Source: Steroidobacteraceae bacterium
GTDB lineage: Bacteria > Pseudomonadota > Gammaproteobacteria > Steroidobacterales > Steroidobacteraceae
Length of the DNA stretch: 64,000 nt
Reading direction: 5' to 3'
Assembly: GCA_025451845.1 (NCBI GenBank)
Contig: JANWJS010000045.1
Location: 1 to 64,000, forward strand
The notes beneath the pieces were generated by a model. That model did not search any database and was not told the DNA's origin. It saw only the letters and a list, made by a program, of their open reading frames with translations. A program made the position numbers and the translations under genes. Of the stretch, positions 42,425-50,136 are shown piece after piece (position 1 is the stretch's first letter; every line of letters starts with the position of its first letter).

Positions 42425-43469
42425 AACCGATGTCGACCACCGGGTTGTCGATGCGCTGGCCCTGCGTGCGGCGCAGCAGGAAGTCAGCCGCCTTCTGACC
42501 GATCACATTGCCGTCGATCGTGACCGTGGTGAGGCTCGGCTCGAGGTCCGAGGCGAAATCGAGATCACCGAAGCCGATGACGGCAATCTCCTCCGGAACG
42601 CGTATTCCGCGCCTGCGCAACTCATCGAGGGCCCCATGCGCGCTCCAGTCCGATGAGCAGACGATGATGTCGGGCTTGCCGCCTCCCTCGAGGTGGGCGG
42701 CCACCGCGGCCCGGCCGTGGCGATACGTCGTCGGACTCTCGAAGGTGGCAACGGTAGGCTCCGGCGCGCCACGCTCCATCATCGCTTTGGCGAAACCATA
42801 GCGGCGCGCGAGCGCCCGCACACCGGTTGCGGAAGCGACGAAGGCGCGACGACGGCCGGTCGCAAGCGCATGGGCCGCGATCGCGCGGCCGACCGCCTCG
42901 TGGGAGAAGCCGACGACCAGGTCGATCGGCTCGGCCGGCAGGTCCCACGTTTCGATGATCGTGATGTCCGAGCCTTTGAGCCGTCGGCGCGCCTCGGGAG
43001 GCAGCGTGGGCCCGGTGAGGATGATGCCCTCGGGCCGCCGCCCGATGATCGAGAGGATCTCTCGCTCGGCGTGCTCCTCATGAGCGCCAGTGAGTCCCAA
43101 CATGACGCTGTAGCCCTTTGCGGCGAGCGTATCCGTAAGCGCCTGGATCGTGCTCGCGAAGAGCGACCGGGAGATCTCTGGAATGACGGCGGTAACGAGA
43201 CGGGTGCGGCTCGAGGCGAGCCCTCCGGCAAGCAGGTTCGGCACATAGCCCAGCCGCTCGACGGCCTCGCGGACCCGCTGTGTCGTGCGGGGCGAGAGCA
43301 TCTTCGGTGTGTTGAAGAAGCGTGAGACCGTAGCCGACGATACCTCGGCCGCACGTGCGACAGCATCGAGGGTCGAGCCCGCCGGGAGGGGCGCGCGCAT
43401 GAGGGGTGGTGGGCGTGCTTTGCGGCGCGTCGCCTTGGCTCGTGAGCGCTTGCTGCTCGGCACTGACAT
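42396..43469 (-). CDS. LacI-family regulator
   Basis: This 357-residue protein has a basic leader and then the LacI HTH (STLDAVARAAEVSSATVSRFFNTPKMLSPRTTQRVREAVERLGYVPN, residues about 32-80). A periplasmic-binding-like sensor domain follows (VTAVIPEISRSLFASTIQAL, IIGRRPEGIILTG, VIGFGDLDFASDLEPSLTTV). The 3' end overlaps the convergent P450 gene by 29 nt. Three palindromes with a central AAGCGCTT (near 41168, 43533, 48415) are typical of LacI/PurR-type operators and mark the P450, MFS and MarR/MFS promoters as its regulon. The start at MSVPSSKRS is chosen; no clear ribosome site. Confidence 0.9.
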   Translation of the reverse strand: MSVPSSKRSRAKATRRKARPPPLMRAPLPAGSTLDAVARAAEVSSATVSRFFNTPKMLSPRTTQRVREAVERLGYVPNLLAGGLASSRTRLVTAVIPEISRSLFASTIQALTDTLAAKGYSVMLGLTGAHEEHAEREILSIIGRRPEGIILTGPTLPPEARRRLKGSDITIIETWDLPAEPIDLVVGFSHEAVGRAIAAHALATGRRRAFVASATGVRALARRYGFAKAMMERGAPEPTVATFESPTTYRHGRAAVAAHLEGGGKPDIIVCSSDWSAHGALDELRRRGIRVPEEIAVIGFGDLDFASDLEPSLTTVTIDGNVIGQKAADFLLRRTQGQRIDNPVVDIGFKLMRRGSG

Positions 43470-43532
43470 GCAGTCATCATGTCGGCAATCATTTGCTCGC
43501 GCAAGGCACGTGAGCGCGGCGCCCGGTTGCCA

Positions 43533-43548
43533 ATGTAAGCGCTTGCAT
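43533..43548. promoter_or_regulatory. LacI-type operator in lacI/MFS divergent region
   Basis: The sequence ATGTAAGCGCTTGCAT is a near-perfect palindrome around AAGCGCTT. It is the exact reverse complement of the site at 48415. It lies 35 nt before the MFS start and 64 nt from the lacI start, suggesting autoregulation as well as control of the transporter. Confidence 0.75.
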
Positions 43549-43582
43549 CTAGACTGTCTCACCCTCTGCACGGGAGCATCAG

Positions 43583-44866
43583 ATGACCCGCGACCTGAGT
43601 GCGCAGCTCGGCGCAAAGGTGCATCGGCGGCTCGGACTCGCCGGGATCGCCTTCATGCTCGTGAGCTCGCTCGATCGCGTCAACATCAGCTTCGCCGCGC
43701 TCGGCATGAACTCGGCGCTCGGTCTCACCCCGAGCGAGTACGGTTTCGGCGCCGGCATCCTGTTCGTAGGCTTTCTCGTCGGACAATACCCGAGCGTGCT
43801 CTGGTTGCAGCGTGTCGGGATGCACCGGTGGCTGACGACGTGCACGATCGCCTGGGCACTGTGCGCGGGCGGCACCGCTTTCGTGCATACACCGCTCGAG
43901 CTCTACGCGCTGCGTCTCGCGCTCGGATTCGCCGAAGGGGGGCTGGCTCCGGGCATCGTGCTCTACTTGAGTCAGTTCGCGACGGAGCGCGAGCGCGCCA
44001 CGGTCTTTGCGCTGCCGATGCTCGCCATTCCCGTCTCGATCGTGATCGGCAGCCCGATCTCAGGTTGGTTGCTGAGCATCAGGCCGCCGCTCGGACTCGC
44101 GTCCTGGCGGTGGATGCTGCTTGCCGAGGCGGTGCCTGCGTTGCTGCTCGGGGTGGCGGCGTGGTTCTACTTCCCCGATCTTCCGGAGGAGGCCCGCTGG
44201 CTGACGGCCGAGGAGCGGACCTGGTTAAGCTCGCACGCCGCGCACCGAATTCGCTCTCACGCCCGCAACGACTGGAGGGTGCTGTGCTCCCCACTGGTGT
44301 GGGCGTCGGCGCTTCTCTGGTTCGGCCTGTTATCCGGAGCCTACGGCATCATGTTTTGGCTGCCGCAGGTGATAAAGCGCCTGGCGGGAGTGGGCTCGCT
44401 CGAGATCGGGTGGCTCAACGCGCTGCCCTGGGCCGGGGCGATGCTCGGGATGTACTACAACTCGGTGCATTCAGATCGCAGCGGCGAGCGCTTCTGGCAC
44501 ATCGCGGCGCCTGCCGCGCTGGCGGCGCTCGGGATCGTCTTGGCGAGCGCGGCGGGCGCGGGTGTCGCGGCGCTCCTTTCCCTGATCATAGCGGGCACGG
44601 GGCTCGGGGCCGCCCAGGGCGCCTTCTGGGCGCTGCCCACCCGCATGTTGACGCAGAGCACGCTGCCGGTTGCGGCAGTGGCCATCAATATCGCGGGAAG
44701 CTCCGGCGGCTTCATCATGCCTCACCTCGTCGGCCACGTGCTCGAGCGCACGGGGGGATTCACGGCGCCCTCGCTCCTCATTGCCGGAATGCTGCTCGCA
44801 AGCGCCATGCTCGTTCTCTCGATCCGGATGCTGCCCGCAGCGATGCCCTCCGGCTCCGCGTCATGA
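43583..44866 (+). CDS. MFS transporter (anion:cation symporter type)
   Basis: This 427-residue protein has about 12 transmembrane segments and the MFS motif region (GFLVGQYPSVLWLQRVGMHR). It starts with AFMLVSSLDRVNISFAALGM, characteristic of the ACS family that carries phthalate, glucarate, hydroxybenzoates and similar organic acids. It lies divergent from lacI with an operator in front and is co-translated (ATGA overlap) with a CapA-type gene. The substrate is probably an organic acid that the LacI protein senses. Confidence 0.88.
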   Translation: MTRDLSAQLGAKVHRRLGLAGIAFMLVSSLDRVNISFAALGMNSALGLTPSEYGFGAGILFVGFLVGQYPSVLWLQRVGMHRWLTTCTIAWALCAGGTAFVHTPLELYALRLALGFAEGGLAPGIVLYLSQFATERERATVFALPMLAIPVSIVIGSPISGWLLSIRPPLGLASWRWMLLAEAVPALLLGVAAWFYFPDLPEEARWLTAEERTWLSSHAAHRIRSHARNDWRVLCSPLVWASALLWFGLLSGAYGIMFWLPQVIKRLAGVGSLEIGWLNALPWAGAMLGMYYNSVHSDRSGERFWHIAAPAALAALGIVLASAAGAGVAALLSLIIAGTGLGAAQGAFWALPTRMLTQSTLPVAAVAINIAGSSGGFIMPHLVGHVLERTGGFTAPSLLIAGMLLASAMLVLSIRMLPAAMPSGSAS

Positions 44867-45969
44867 GCGTCGTGCTCGCTTGCGGGGATGTCGCCGTGCA
44901 TCGGGCCGACTGCGCATCGATGTTCGCCGGGTGTCGCGATGTGCTCGAGGGCGCTGACCTCTGCATCGCGCAGCTCGAGGCGCCCGTGAGCGAGCGCGGC
45001 GCCAGGGTACCGAATGCGCGGCTCGCCATGCGCTCGCCCATCGCCGCCGCGCGAGCGATGCGCGAGGCCGGAATCGACCTCGTATCCTGCGCCGGCAATC
45101 ACTGCCTCGACTTCGGCTACGAGGCGCTGAGCGACACGCTGCTGCACTTGCGCGCCGCCGGTATGCACTCATGCGGCGCCGGCGACACTCTCGACTCGGC
45201 GCTCGAGCCCGCATACTGCATGGCGGGAAGCTCGCGGGTCGCGCTGGTCGCGGCCTGCTCGATTCTTCCCGAGGGTTATGCGGCTCGGGCCGACAGGCCC
45301 GGCTGCGCGCCCTTGCGGGCTTTCACCGTTTATGACCCCATCGAGCCCGATCAACCCGGCACGCCGCCGCGTACGCGCAGTTTCCTCGATGCAGAGGACC
45401 TCGCCGCTCTGGTGGAGCGCATCCGCAGGGCGCGTGCCGCCGCCGACTGGGTGTTGGTCTCACTCCATTGGGGGATCCACATGGTGCCCTTCGCGCTCGC
45501 CGACTACCAGCGCGCTGCCGCCCATGCGCTGATCGATGCCGGGGCAGACGCAATCCTCGGCCATCATCCACACCTCCTGAAAGGAATCGAGGTGTATCGC
45601 GGTCGGCCGGTTTTTTACAGTCTCGGCAACTTCGCCATCGAGCAGCCGCATTTCTGGGATCCAGCGATTCTGCACGCACCCTCCTTCCGTCACCTGGTGA
45701 GCCTCAATCCCGAGTGGGACCTCACCCGCAAATACATGCTTCCGGAGAACACGCGGCCCACGGGTCTCGCCAAGCTCCTGCTCAAAGAGGGCGGCCGGCT
45801 CGAATGTCGTTTCCTGCCGGGGTGGATCGCCGAGAACAGTGCGCCGGAAATGCTGCACGCAGGCGATTCGCGGTTTGGTGCGGTCCGGGCATTCCTCGAG
45901 GAGAGCAGCCGCGCGGTGGGATTTGACACGCGCTTTGATGTAGAGGCGGACGAGCTCATCGTGAGCTGA
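44863..45969 (+). CDS. CapA/PgsA-type metallophosphatase-fold protein
   Basis: This 368-residue protein has the PGA_cap/CapA metal-site motifs: LACGDVAVH at the N-terminus, IAQLEAPVS, VSCAGNHCLDFG, VLVSLHWGIHMVP and AILGHHPHLLKGIEVYRGRPVFYSLGNF. CapA proteins are best known for poly-gamma-glutamate capsule, but this one has no membrane anchor and sits with an MFS transporter. A second homologue at 59294 heads a TRAP operon. Here it more likely acts as a cytosolic hydrolase on an imported compound; the reaction is unknown. Confidence 0.82.
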   Translation: MSVVLACGDVAVHRADCASMFAGCRDVLEGADLCIAQLEAPVSERGARVPNARLAMRSPIAAARAMREAGIDLVSCAGNHCLDFGYEALSDTLLHLRAAGMHSCGAGDTLDSALEPAYCMAGSSRVALVAACSILPEGYAARADRPGCAPLRAFTVYDPIEPDQPGTPPRTRSFLDAEDLAALVERIRRARAAADWVLVSLHWGIHMVPFALADYQRAAAHALIDAGADAILGHHPHLLKGIEVYRGRPVFYSLGNFAIEQPHFWDPAILHAPSFRHLVSLNPEWDLTRKYMLPENTRPTGLAKLLLKEGGRLECRFLPGWIAENSAPEMLHAGDSRFGAVRAFLEESSRAVGFDTRFDVEADELIVS

Positions 45970-46014
45970 AGCGCCATCGACAGGCTAGGTCTGCGATCAG
46001 GGAATCGGCAAGCT

Positions 46015-46830
46015 TCAATACAGCAGGCGCACATCGACGCGGCGCCGCGACGGTTCCGCGAGTCCCGGCTTATCTGAGAGCGGCGAAGGATTGTCGCGCC
46101 ACTTCACCTGCAGTAGTCGCCGGGTGGCGCCGAGTCGGCGAAGTGCCAGGGCCACCGTCTCGGCGCGTCCCCGCGCGAGCTGCGGGCTTTCAGCGAGCCG
46201 CTCCCCGGAAATCCAGCGCGGGGCGGTGACCGCGTACCCGATTACCTCGATGCGGCGCGGCCGGCTCGCGCGGATATAACGGCCGATCTCATCGAGAATG
46301 ATCTCGCTGTACTGATACTGCAGGAAGTCGGAACCAAAGCTGAACTCGATGCTCCAGGTCCGTGGGGGGTAGGGTGGTGGAGGAATGGACTCGACCACGT
46401 CCGCGGGGGGCAGCACCGCCTTGAGGTCGAGAACGAAGCGCCGTCCGGGGTAGCTCTCGGCGGGCAACATGAAGCTCCGGCAGGTGGCCTCGAGCACCGA
46501 CACGACGACGGGGCGAAGCACGACCCCACCGCAGGCTGACCCGGCCTGCCTCGGCTGATCCAAAGTTTCGAGGCGGCCCTCCACGAGCACCTGATGCCCG
46601 ATCTGAGGCTTGGTGCGGCCGAGGCTGATGTCGTAGCGAACTCCGTCGACAGGGTTCACGGCGAGCCAGCACCCGGACTTGCGCCCGCTGTTGGTATCGC
46701 GGTAGACGGGGCAGGCAACGAATGTACGACCCGGATCTTCCGGTGGTGGCTGCGCGAGGGCGATGCAGCCCCAACACGCAAGGCCGGTGAGGCCGGCTAT
46801 CTTTGCGAGATGCCGCGTGTGCCGGCGCAT
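46015..46830 (-). CDS. Secreted protein with C-terminal OmpA-like domain
   Basis: This is a 271-residue protein with a signal peptide (MRRHTRHLAKIAGLTGLACWGCIALA). Its C-terminal part has the OmpA/MotB-like pattern: FGSDFLQYQYSEIILDEIGRYI, RRIEVIGYAVT, LARGRAETVALALRRLG and EPSRRRVDVRLLY. Four Cys residues in the N-terminal half suggest disulfides in the periplasm. It starts right after the stop of the di-heme cytochrome gene and probably forms an operon with it. Peptidoglycan binding is possible but the domain is divergent. Confidence 0.6.
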   Translation of the reverse strand: MRRHTRHLAKIAGLTGLACWGCIALAQPPPEDPGRTFVACPVYRDTNSGRKSGCWLAVNPVDGVRYDISLGRTKPQIGHQVLVEGRLETLDQPRQAGSACGGVVLRPVVVSVLEATCRSFMLPAESYPGRRFVLDLKAVLPPADVVESIPPPPYPPRTWSIEFSFGSDFLQYQYSEIILDEIGRYIRASRPRRIEVIGYAVTAPRWISGERLAESPQLARGRAETVALALRRLGATRRLLQVKWRDNPSPLSDKPGLAEPSRRRVDVRLLY

Positions 46831-48345
46831 CTAGAGCACGCTCAGCAAGTGGACGAGGTCTTTCTTGTCCTGCTCGGTGAAGCCGATGTGGTAACGCCGG
46901 TCGTAAAAATCCACGATGCTGCGCAGCGTGCGCGCCGAGCCGTTCGAGAAATAAGGCGGCCTCGCCGCGAGTCCGCGCATGTCCTGAATGGTGATTCTGC
47001 CGATATCGGCACACTTGCCCGTGGTGAGCGCGAGGCCCGGGTCATGCGTGTATACGACGCGCCCGAGGAACGGATGCGGCGGGTACTTCGCCTCGCAGGT
47101 GAGCTTGAAGAGCGGCAAATCCGGCGCGGGGTCGGCAAACGGCTCGTTCGTCGTGCCGAGATCGACCTGGCCCGGCGCGACGTCCATACCCGTACGCGTC
47201 ATGTTGTGGCAGAAGCTACAGGTGTTGCGCGTGGGGTTGCCGAAATTCATGGAGTTGAGCCCCGCCGAATCCGTAATCAGAAACGTGCGCTCGTTGAAGA
47301 TGCCGATGCCGCGCATGACGGAGGCGCGGAAAGCGCGTTGCGCCGGCGTTTCACGCGGATCGCTGTCATGCCCCCAGCTTGCGAATTCCGCCCACTGCGG
47401 GTCGCGGGGATTGTCGAGGACGGCCGCCTTGCCGGCGGCGAGGGCGTCGGGGCCGCCTTGGGCCCCGGCGTCTGTCAGCGAGCCGCCCACCCAATCGGCG
47501 CTTTGCGCGACATAAACGTGGGACTCGAAGCCGATGATCTCGCGCATTTGCGCGGCATCGAGCGGTCCATAACGCGCGAGATGAGTGCGCAGCGCATCCA
47601 GCGCCTGCTCCTCGAGCGTGCGCGCGCGCCGATCGGCAAGAAGATTGCCCGCATAGCGCAGTCCGGTCGCGGGGTCGATGGCAAGCGGCAGGCCGCTCTT
47701 CGGATCGAAGGCGAAGCCGTACGACGTCACGTACTTGAGGTTCGCAGCCGGGCGCGGCCGGCGATAGACCGAAACGACCGGATGCGTGCTCTTCAGGCCA
47801 TAGACGGGATCGAGATTGCACCCCGTGGGATCATGCATCACTTCGATCGTGAACTGCGGGAGGATGGGATGGCCATCGGGCCCGTGAGGCGGCCAGGGGC
47901 GCGCGATGCGAAAGAGCCCGCGGGTGAGCAGCAGCGAATGCGAGGAGGCAAACTGTTGCGGCTGGGACGGGCAGTTTGAGCCGTCGCTGGCCGCGAAAAT
48001 CGCATCCTCACCGTGGGTCTGCGTCCAGCGTGCCTGGAGGCTTTCCGCCGATACGCTCATGCCATCCGCCGGCTGGTGACAGGTAATGCAGGCGCGGCCG
48101 TTGCGGCCGATTGCGGTAAAGAAGGGGTGTCCTCGAGTCTCGACCGCCCCGCCCACGTGGATGACCGTCACGATGCCGGTGGCATCCGGATAGCTCGCCC
48201 GTTCGGGAAAGATGCGGTTGGAGTTGGCAGTCCACCAGCCGATCGTCTCCGGCAGCTCGGGACCCGTCGCTCGGGCGCCACTGCCGGCGAGCGCGCAGGC
48301 TCCGAGCCCGATGAGCAGGATAGAGCCAAGGCGGGCGCTGGGCAC
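46831..48345 (-). CDS. Periplasmic di-heme c-type cytochrome (CCP/MauG-related)
   Basis: This 504-residue secreted protein has an N-terminal signal (MPSARLGSILLIGLGACALAGSGARA) and two heme-binding CxxCH motifs: ACITCHQP near residue 85 and TCSFCHNM near 375. The C-terminal GLAARPPYFSNGSARTLRSIVDFYDRR segment is typical of the di-heme peroxidase/MauG superfamily. The wide spacing between the two hemes is larger than in classical CcpA peroxidases and resembles RoxA-like or uncharacterised oxygenases. It may be a peroxidase or an aromatic oxygenase; context does not decide. Confidence 0.8.
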   Translation of the reverse strand: MPSARLGSILLIGLGACALAGSGARATGPELPETIGWWTANSNRIFPERASYPDATGIVTVIHVGGAVETRGHPFFTAIGRNGRACITCHQPADGMSVSAESLQARWTQTHGEDAIFAASDGSNCPSQPQQFASSHSLLLTRGLFRIARPWPPHGPDGHPILPQFTIEVMHDPTGCNLDPVYGLKSTHPVVSVYRRPRPAANLKYVTSYGFAFDPKSGLPLAIDPATGLRYAGNLLADRRARTLEEQALDALRTHLARYGPLDAAQMREIIGFESHVYVAQSADWVGGSLTDAGAQGGPDALAAGKAAVLDNPRDPQWAEFASWGHDSDPRETPAQRAFRASVMRGIGIFNERTFLITDSAGLNSMNFGNPTRNTCSFCHNMTRTGMDVAPGQVDLGTTNEPFADPAPDLPLFKLTCEAKYPPHPFLGRVVYTHDPGLALTTGKCADIGRITIQDMRGLAARPPYFSNGSARTLRSIVDFYDRRYHIGFTEQDKKDLVHLLSVL

Positions 48346-48414
48346 GGCCGGTGAACTCCCGAATAGTGCAGGATGCGTCGGATCGCCAAGAGTCTAGCGA
48401 CCGGTCGGCGCCCG

Positions 48415-48430
48415 ATGCAAGCGCTTACAT
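48415..48430. promoter_or_regulatory. LacI-type operator upstream of marR-MFS
   Basis: The sequence ATGCAAGCGCTTACAT is the exact reverse complement of the operator at 43533. It lies 30 nt before the ATG of the second MarR gene and 69 nt from the start of the divergent di-heme cytochrome gene. This suggests the LacI protein also controls one or both. Confidence 0.75.
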
Positions 48431-48460
48431 CATTTGTGTCGAGCGGGCTCTTTGCGCACA

Positions 48461-48895
48461 ATGCCGGCCATGGTCATCGATCCCCTGAAGGGCTTCCCCG
48501 GCTATGCGCTGCGGCGGGTCTCGGCGGCATTCATGGCGGAACTTGCGGCGCGCCTTGCCGTGCTCGACCTGCGTCCCGCCGAGGGAACGGTGCTCCTCGT
48601 GATCGGGATGAATCCCGGCATCACGCAAAGCGATGTCGGGCGACTGCTCGATATCGTGAGCGCCAACATGACTCCGCTCACCGCCCGACTCGCAAGCCGC
48701 GACCTCATTGACCGAGAGCCGGTCGATGGCCGGTCCCATGGCCTCACGCTATCCGAGGCCGGCCGGCGTCTGATGCAGAAAACTCGAAGAATCATGGAGG
48801 GATTGGAGAGCGAGCTCCTCGAGCGCATTCCGGCGGCGCAGCGCGCTACGTTCTTGGGTGCCCTCATGGCGCTCGCCTCGGAAGAGAAGAGTTGA
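48461..48895 (+). CDS. MarR-family regulator (paralogue of the FerC-like protein)
   Basis: This 144-residue MarR protein is highly similar along its whole length to the one at 9046. It shares PGYALRR, AELAARLA, TQSDVGRLLDIVSANMTPLTARLASRDLI and GRSHGLTLSEAGRRL. The start at MPAMVIDPLKGF is chosen from this alignment. It overlaps the following MFS gene by 4 nt and would regulate it. The paralogy suggests an aromatic acyl-CoA or related thioester ligand. A LacI operator 30 nt upstream adds a second level of control. Confidence 0.85.
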   Translation: MPAMVIDPLKGFPGYALRRVSAAFMAELAARLAVLDLRPAEGTVLLVIGMNPGITQSDVGRLLDIVSANMTPLTARLASRDLIDREPVDGRSHGLTLSEAGRRLMQKTRRIMEGLESELLERIPAAQRATFLGALMALASEEKS

Positions 48896-50136
48896 GAGCC
48901 CGCGCCGTTACCTCTGGAGCCGCCCCGCGCGAGCACGCCATGGTGGCCATCATGTTCGCCACCTGGGGCGTGGTGTTCCTCGATCGGATGTCGCTGCTTT
49001 ATCTTGCGCCCTACATCGCACCCGATCTGCATCTCGATGCTGCGCACATCGGCATGCTGGCGGGTGTGGTCGCGGTGACCTGGGCCGTCTCCGCGCTCGT
49101 CTTTGGCGCCATTTCGGATCGGGTCGGGCGCAAAGTCGTGCTCGTTCCAATGGTCGTGCTGTTCTCGGTCATTTCCGCCGCCAGCGCATTCGCGCACGGG
49201 TTCGGTCAGCTGCTACTCCTTCGCGCCCTGCTCGGTGTCGCGGAAGGGCCCTGTTGGTCGGTCATGATGGCGTTGGTGGAGGAGAATTCCGCGCCCGAGC
49301 ACCGCGGGCGGAACATCGGCGTCGTGGTGAGCGCAGCCGCAATCATTGGCCTCGCGATCGCCCCGGTGTTGACCACGCAAGTGGCGGCGCATGAGGGCTG
49401 GCGCGATGCCTTCCTGGTGGCAGCCGTGCCGGGGCTGGTGCTGGCGCTCCTGATCGGGCTCTTCGTGCGCGAGGGCAGGGCGCGCCAGTCGCGCCGGACG
49501 CAGCGAGCGCGCGTGGCCGATATCGTGCGGCTGCTCAACTCCCGAAATCTGTGGGCGAGCGCGGTCGGTGCCGCCGGGTTCATGACCTGGCTCTTCCTCG
49601 TGAACGCCTTCGGGCCGCTCTACATCACCGAGGTTCAGCATCAGTCGGGTACAACGGCCGGGTTCCTGATGGGCGCCGCGGGTCTCGGTAGCTTCGTCCT
49701 GGGGCTCATCGCGCCCGCGCTCTCCGATCGCGTCGGCCGGCGACCCATGCTCGCCGCGAGCGCAGTGCTGAGTGCGATTCTGCCGGTCATTCTCTTCGTG
49801 AGCCCGCTCTACGGCTCACTCTGGGTCTTGGCCGCCATTCTCCTTTGCACCCAGGCGGGCCAGGCGATCAGCGCCATCTGCATCGTGCTCGTACCCACGG
49901 AGAGCGTGCCGAAGAATCTCGCTGCCACGGCGATCGGCTTCACCACCCTCTGTGGGGAGATCATCGGCGGATTCCTGGCGCCACTAGTGGCCGGGACGCT
50001 CGCTGTGCGTCACGGCCTCGGCGCTCCCCTCTGGATGGCGGTGGGCGGCGCAATCGTCGTGCTGCTCGCTGCACTCGCCATGCGAGGAAGCGCCGTCACG
50101 GTCAGTGGGCCCGGTCTGGAATCACCGGCAAGGTAA
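48892..50136 (+). CDS. MFS transporter (aromatic acid:H+ symporter-like)
   Basis: This is a 414-residue 12-TM transporter with MFATWGVVFLDRMSLLYLAPYI in TM1 and the MFS motif VFGAISDRVGRKVVL between TM2 and TM3, repeated as APALSDRVGRRPMLA in the second half. It resembles aromatic-acid symporters of the PcaK/AAHS kind. It starts at TTG overlapping the MarR stop (TTGA); a start at the ATG 48940 is less likely in view of the coupling. Its 3' end overlaps the convergent CocE gene by 35 nt. Confidence 0.87.
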   Translation: MRARAVTSGAAPREHAMVAIMFATWGVVFLDRMSLLYLAPYIAPDLHLDAAHIGMLAGVVAVTWAVSALVFGAISDRVGRKVVLVPMVVLFSVISAASAFAHGFGQLLLLRALLGVAEGPCWSVMMALVEENSAPEHRGRNIGVVVSAAAIIGLAIAPVLTTQVAAHEGWRDAFLVAAVPGLVLALLIGLFVREGRARQSRRTQRARVADIVRLLNSRNLWASAVGAAGFMTWLFLVNAFGPLYITEVQHQSGTTAGFLMGAAGLGSFVLGLIAPALSDRVGRRPMLAASAVLSAILPVILFVSPLYGSLWVLAAILLCTQAGQAISAICIVLVPTESVPKNLAATAIGFTTLCGEIIGGFLAPLVAGTLAVRHGLGAPLWMAVGGAIVVLLAALAMRGSAVTVSGPGLESPAR

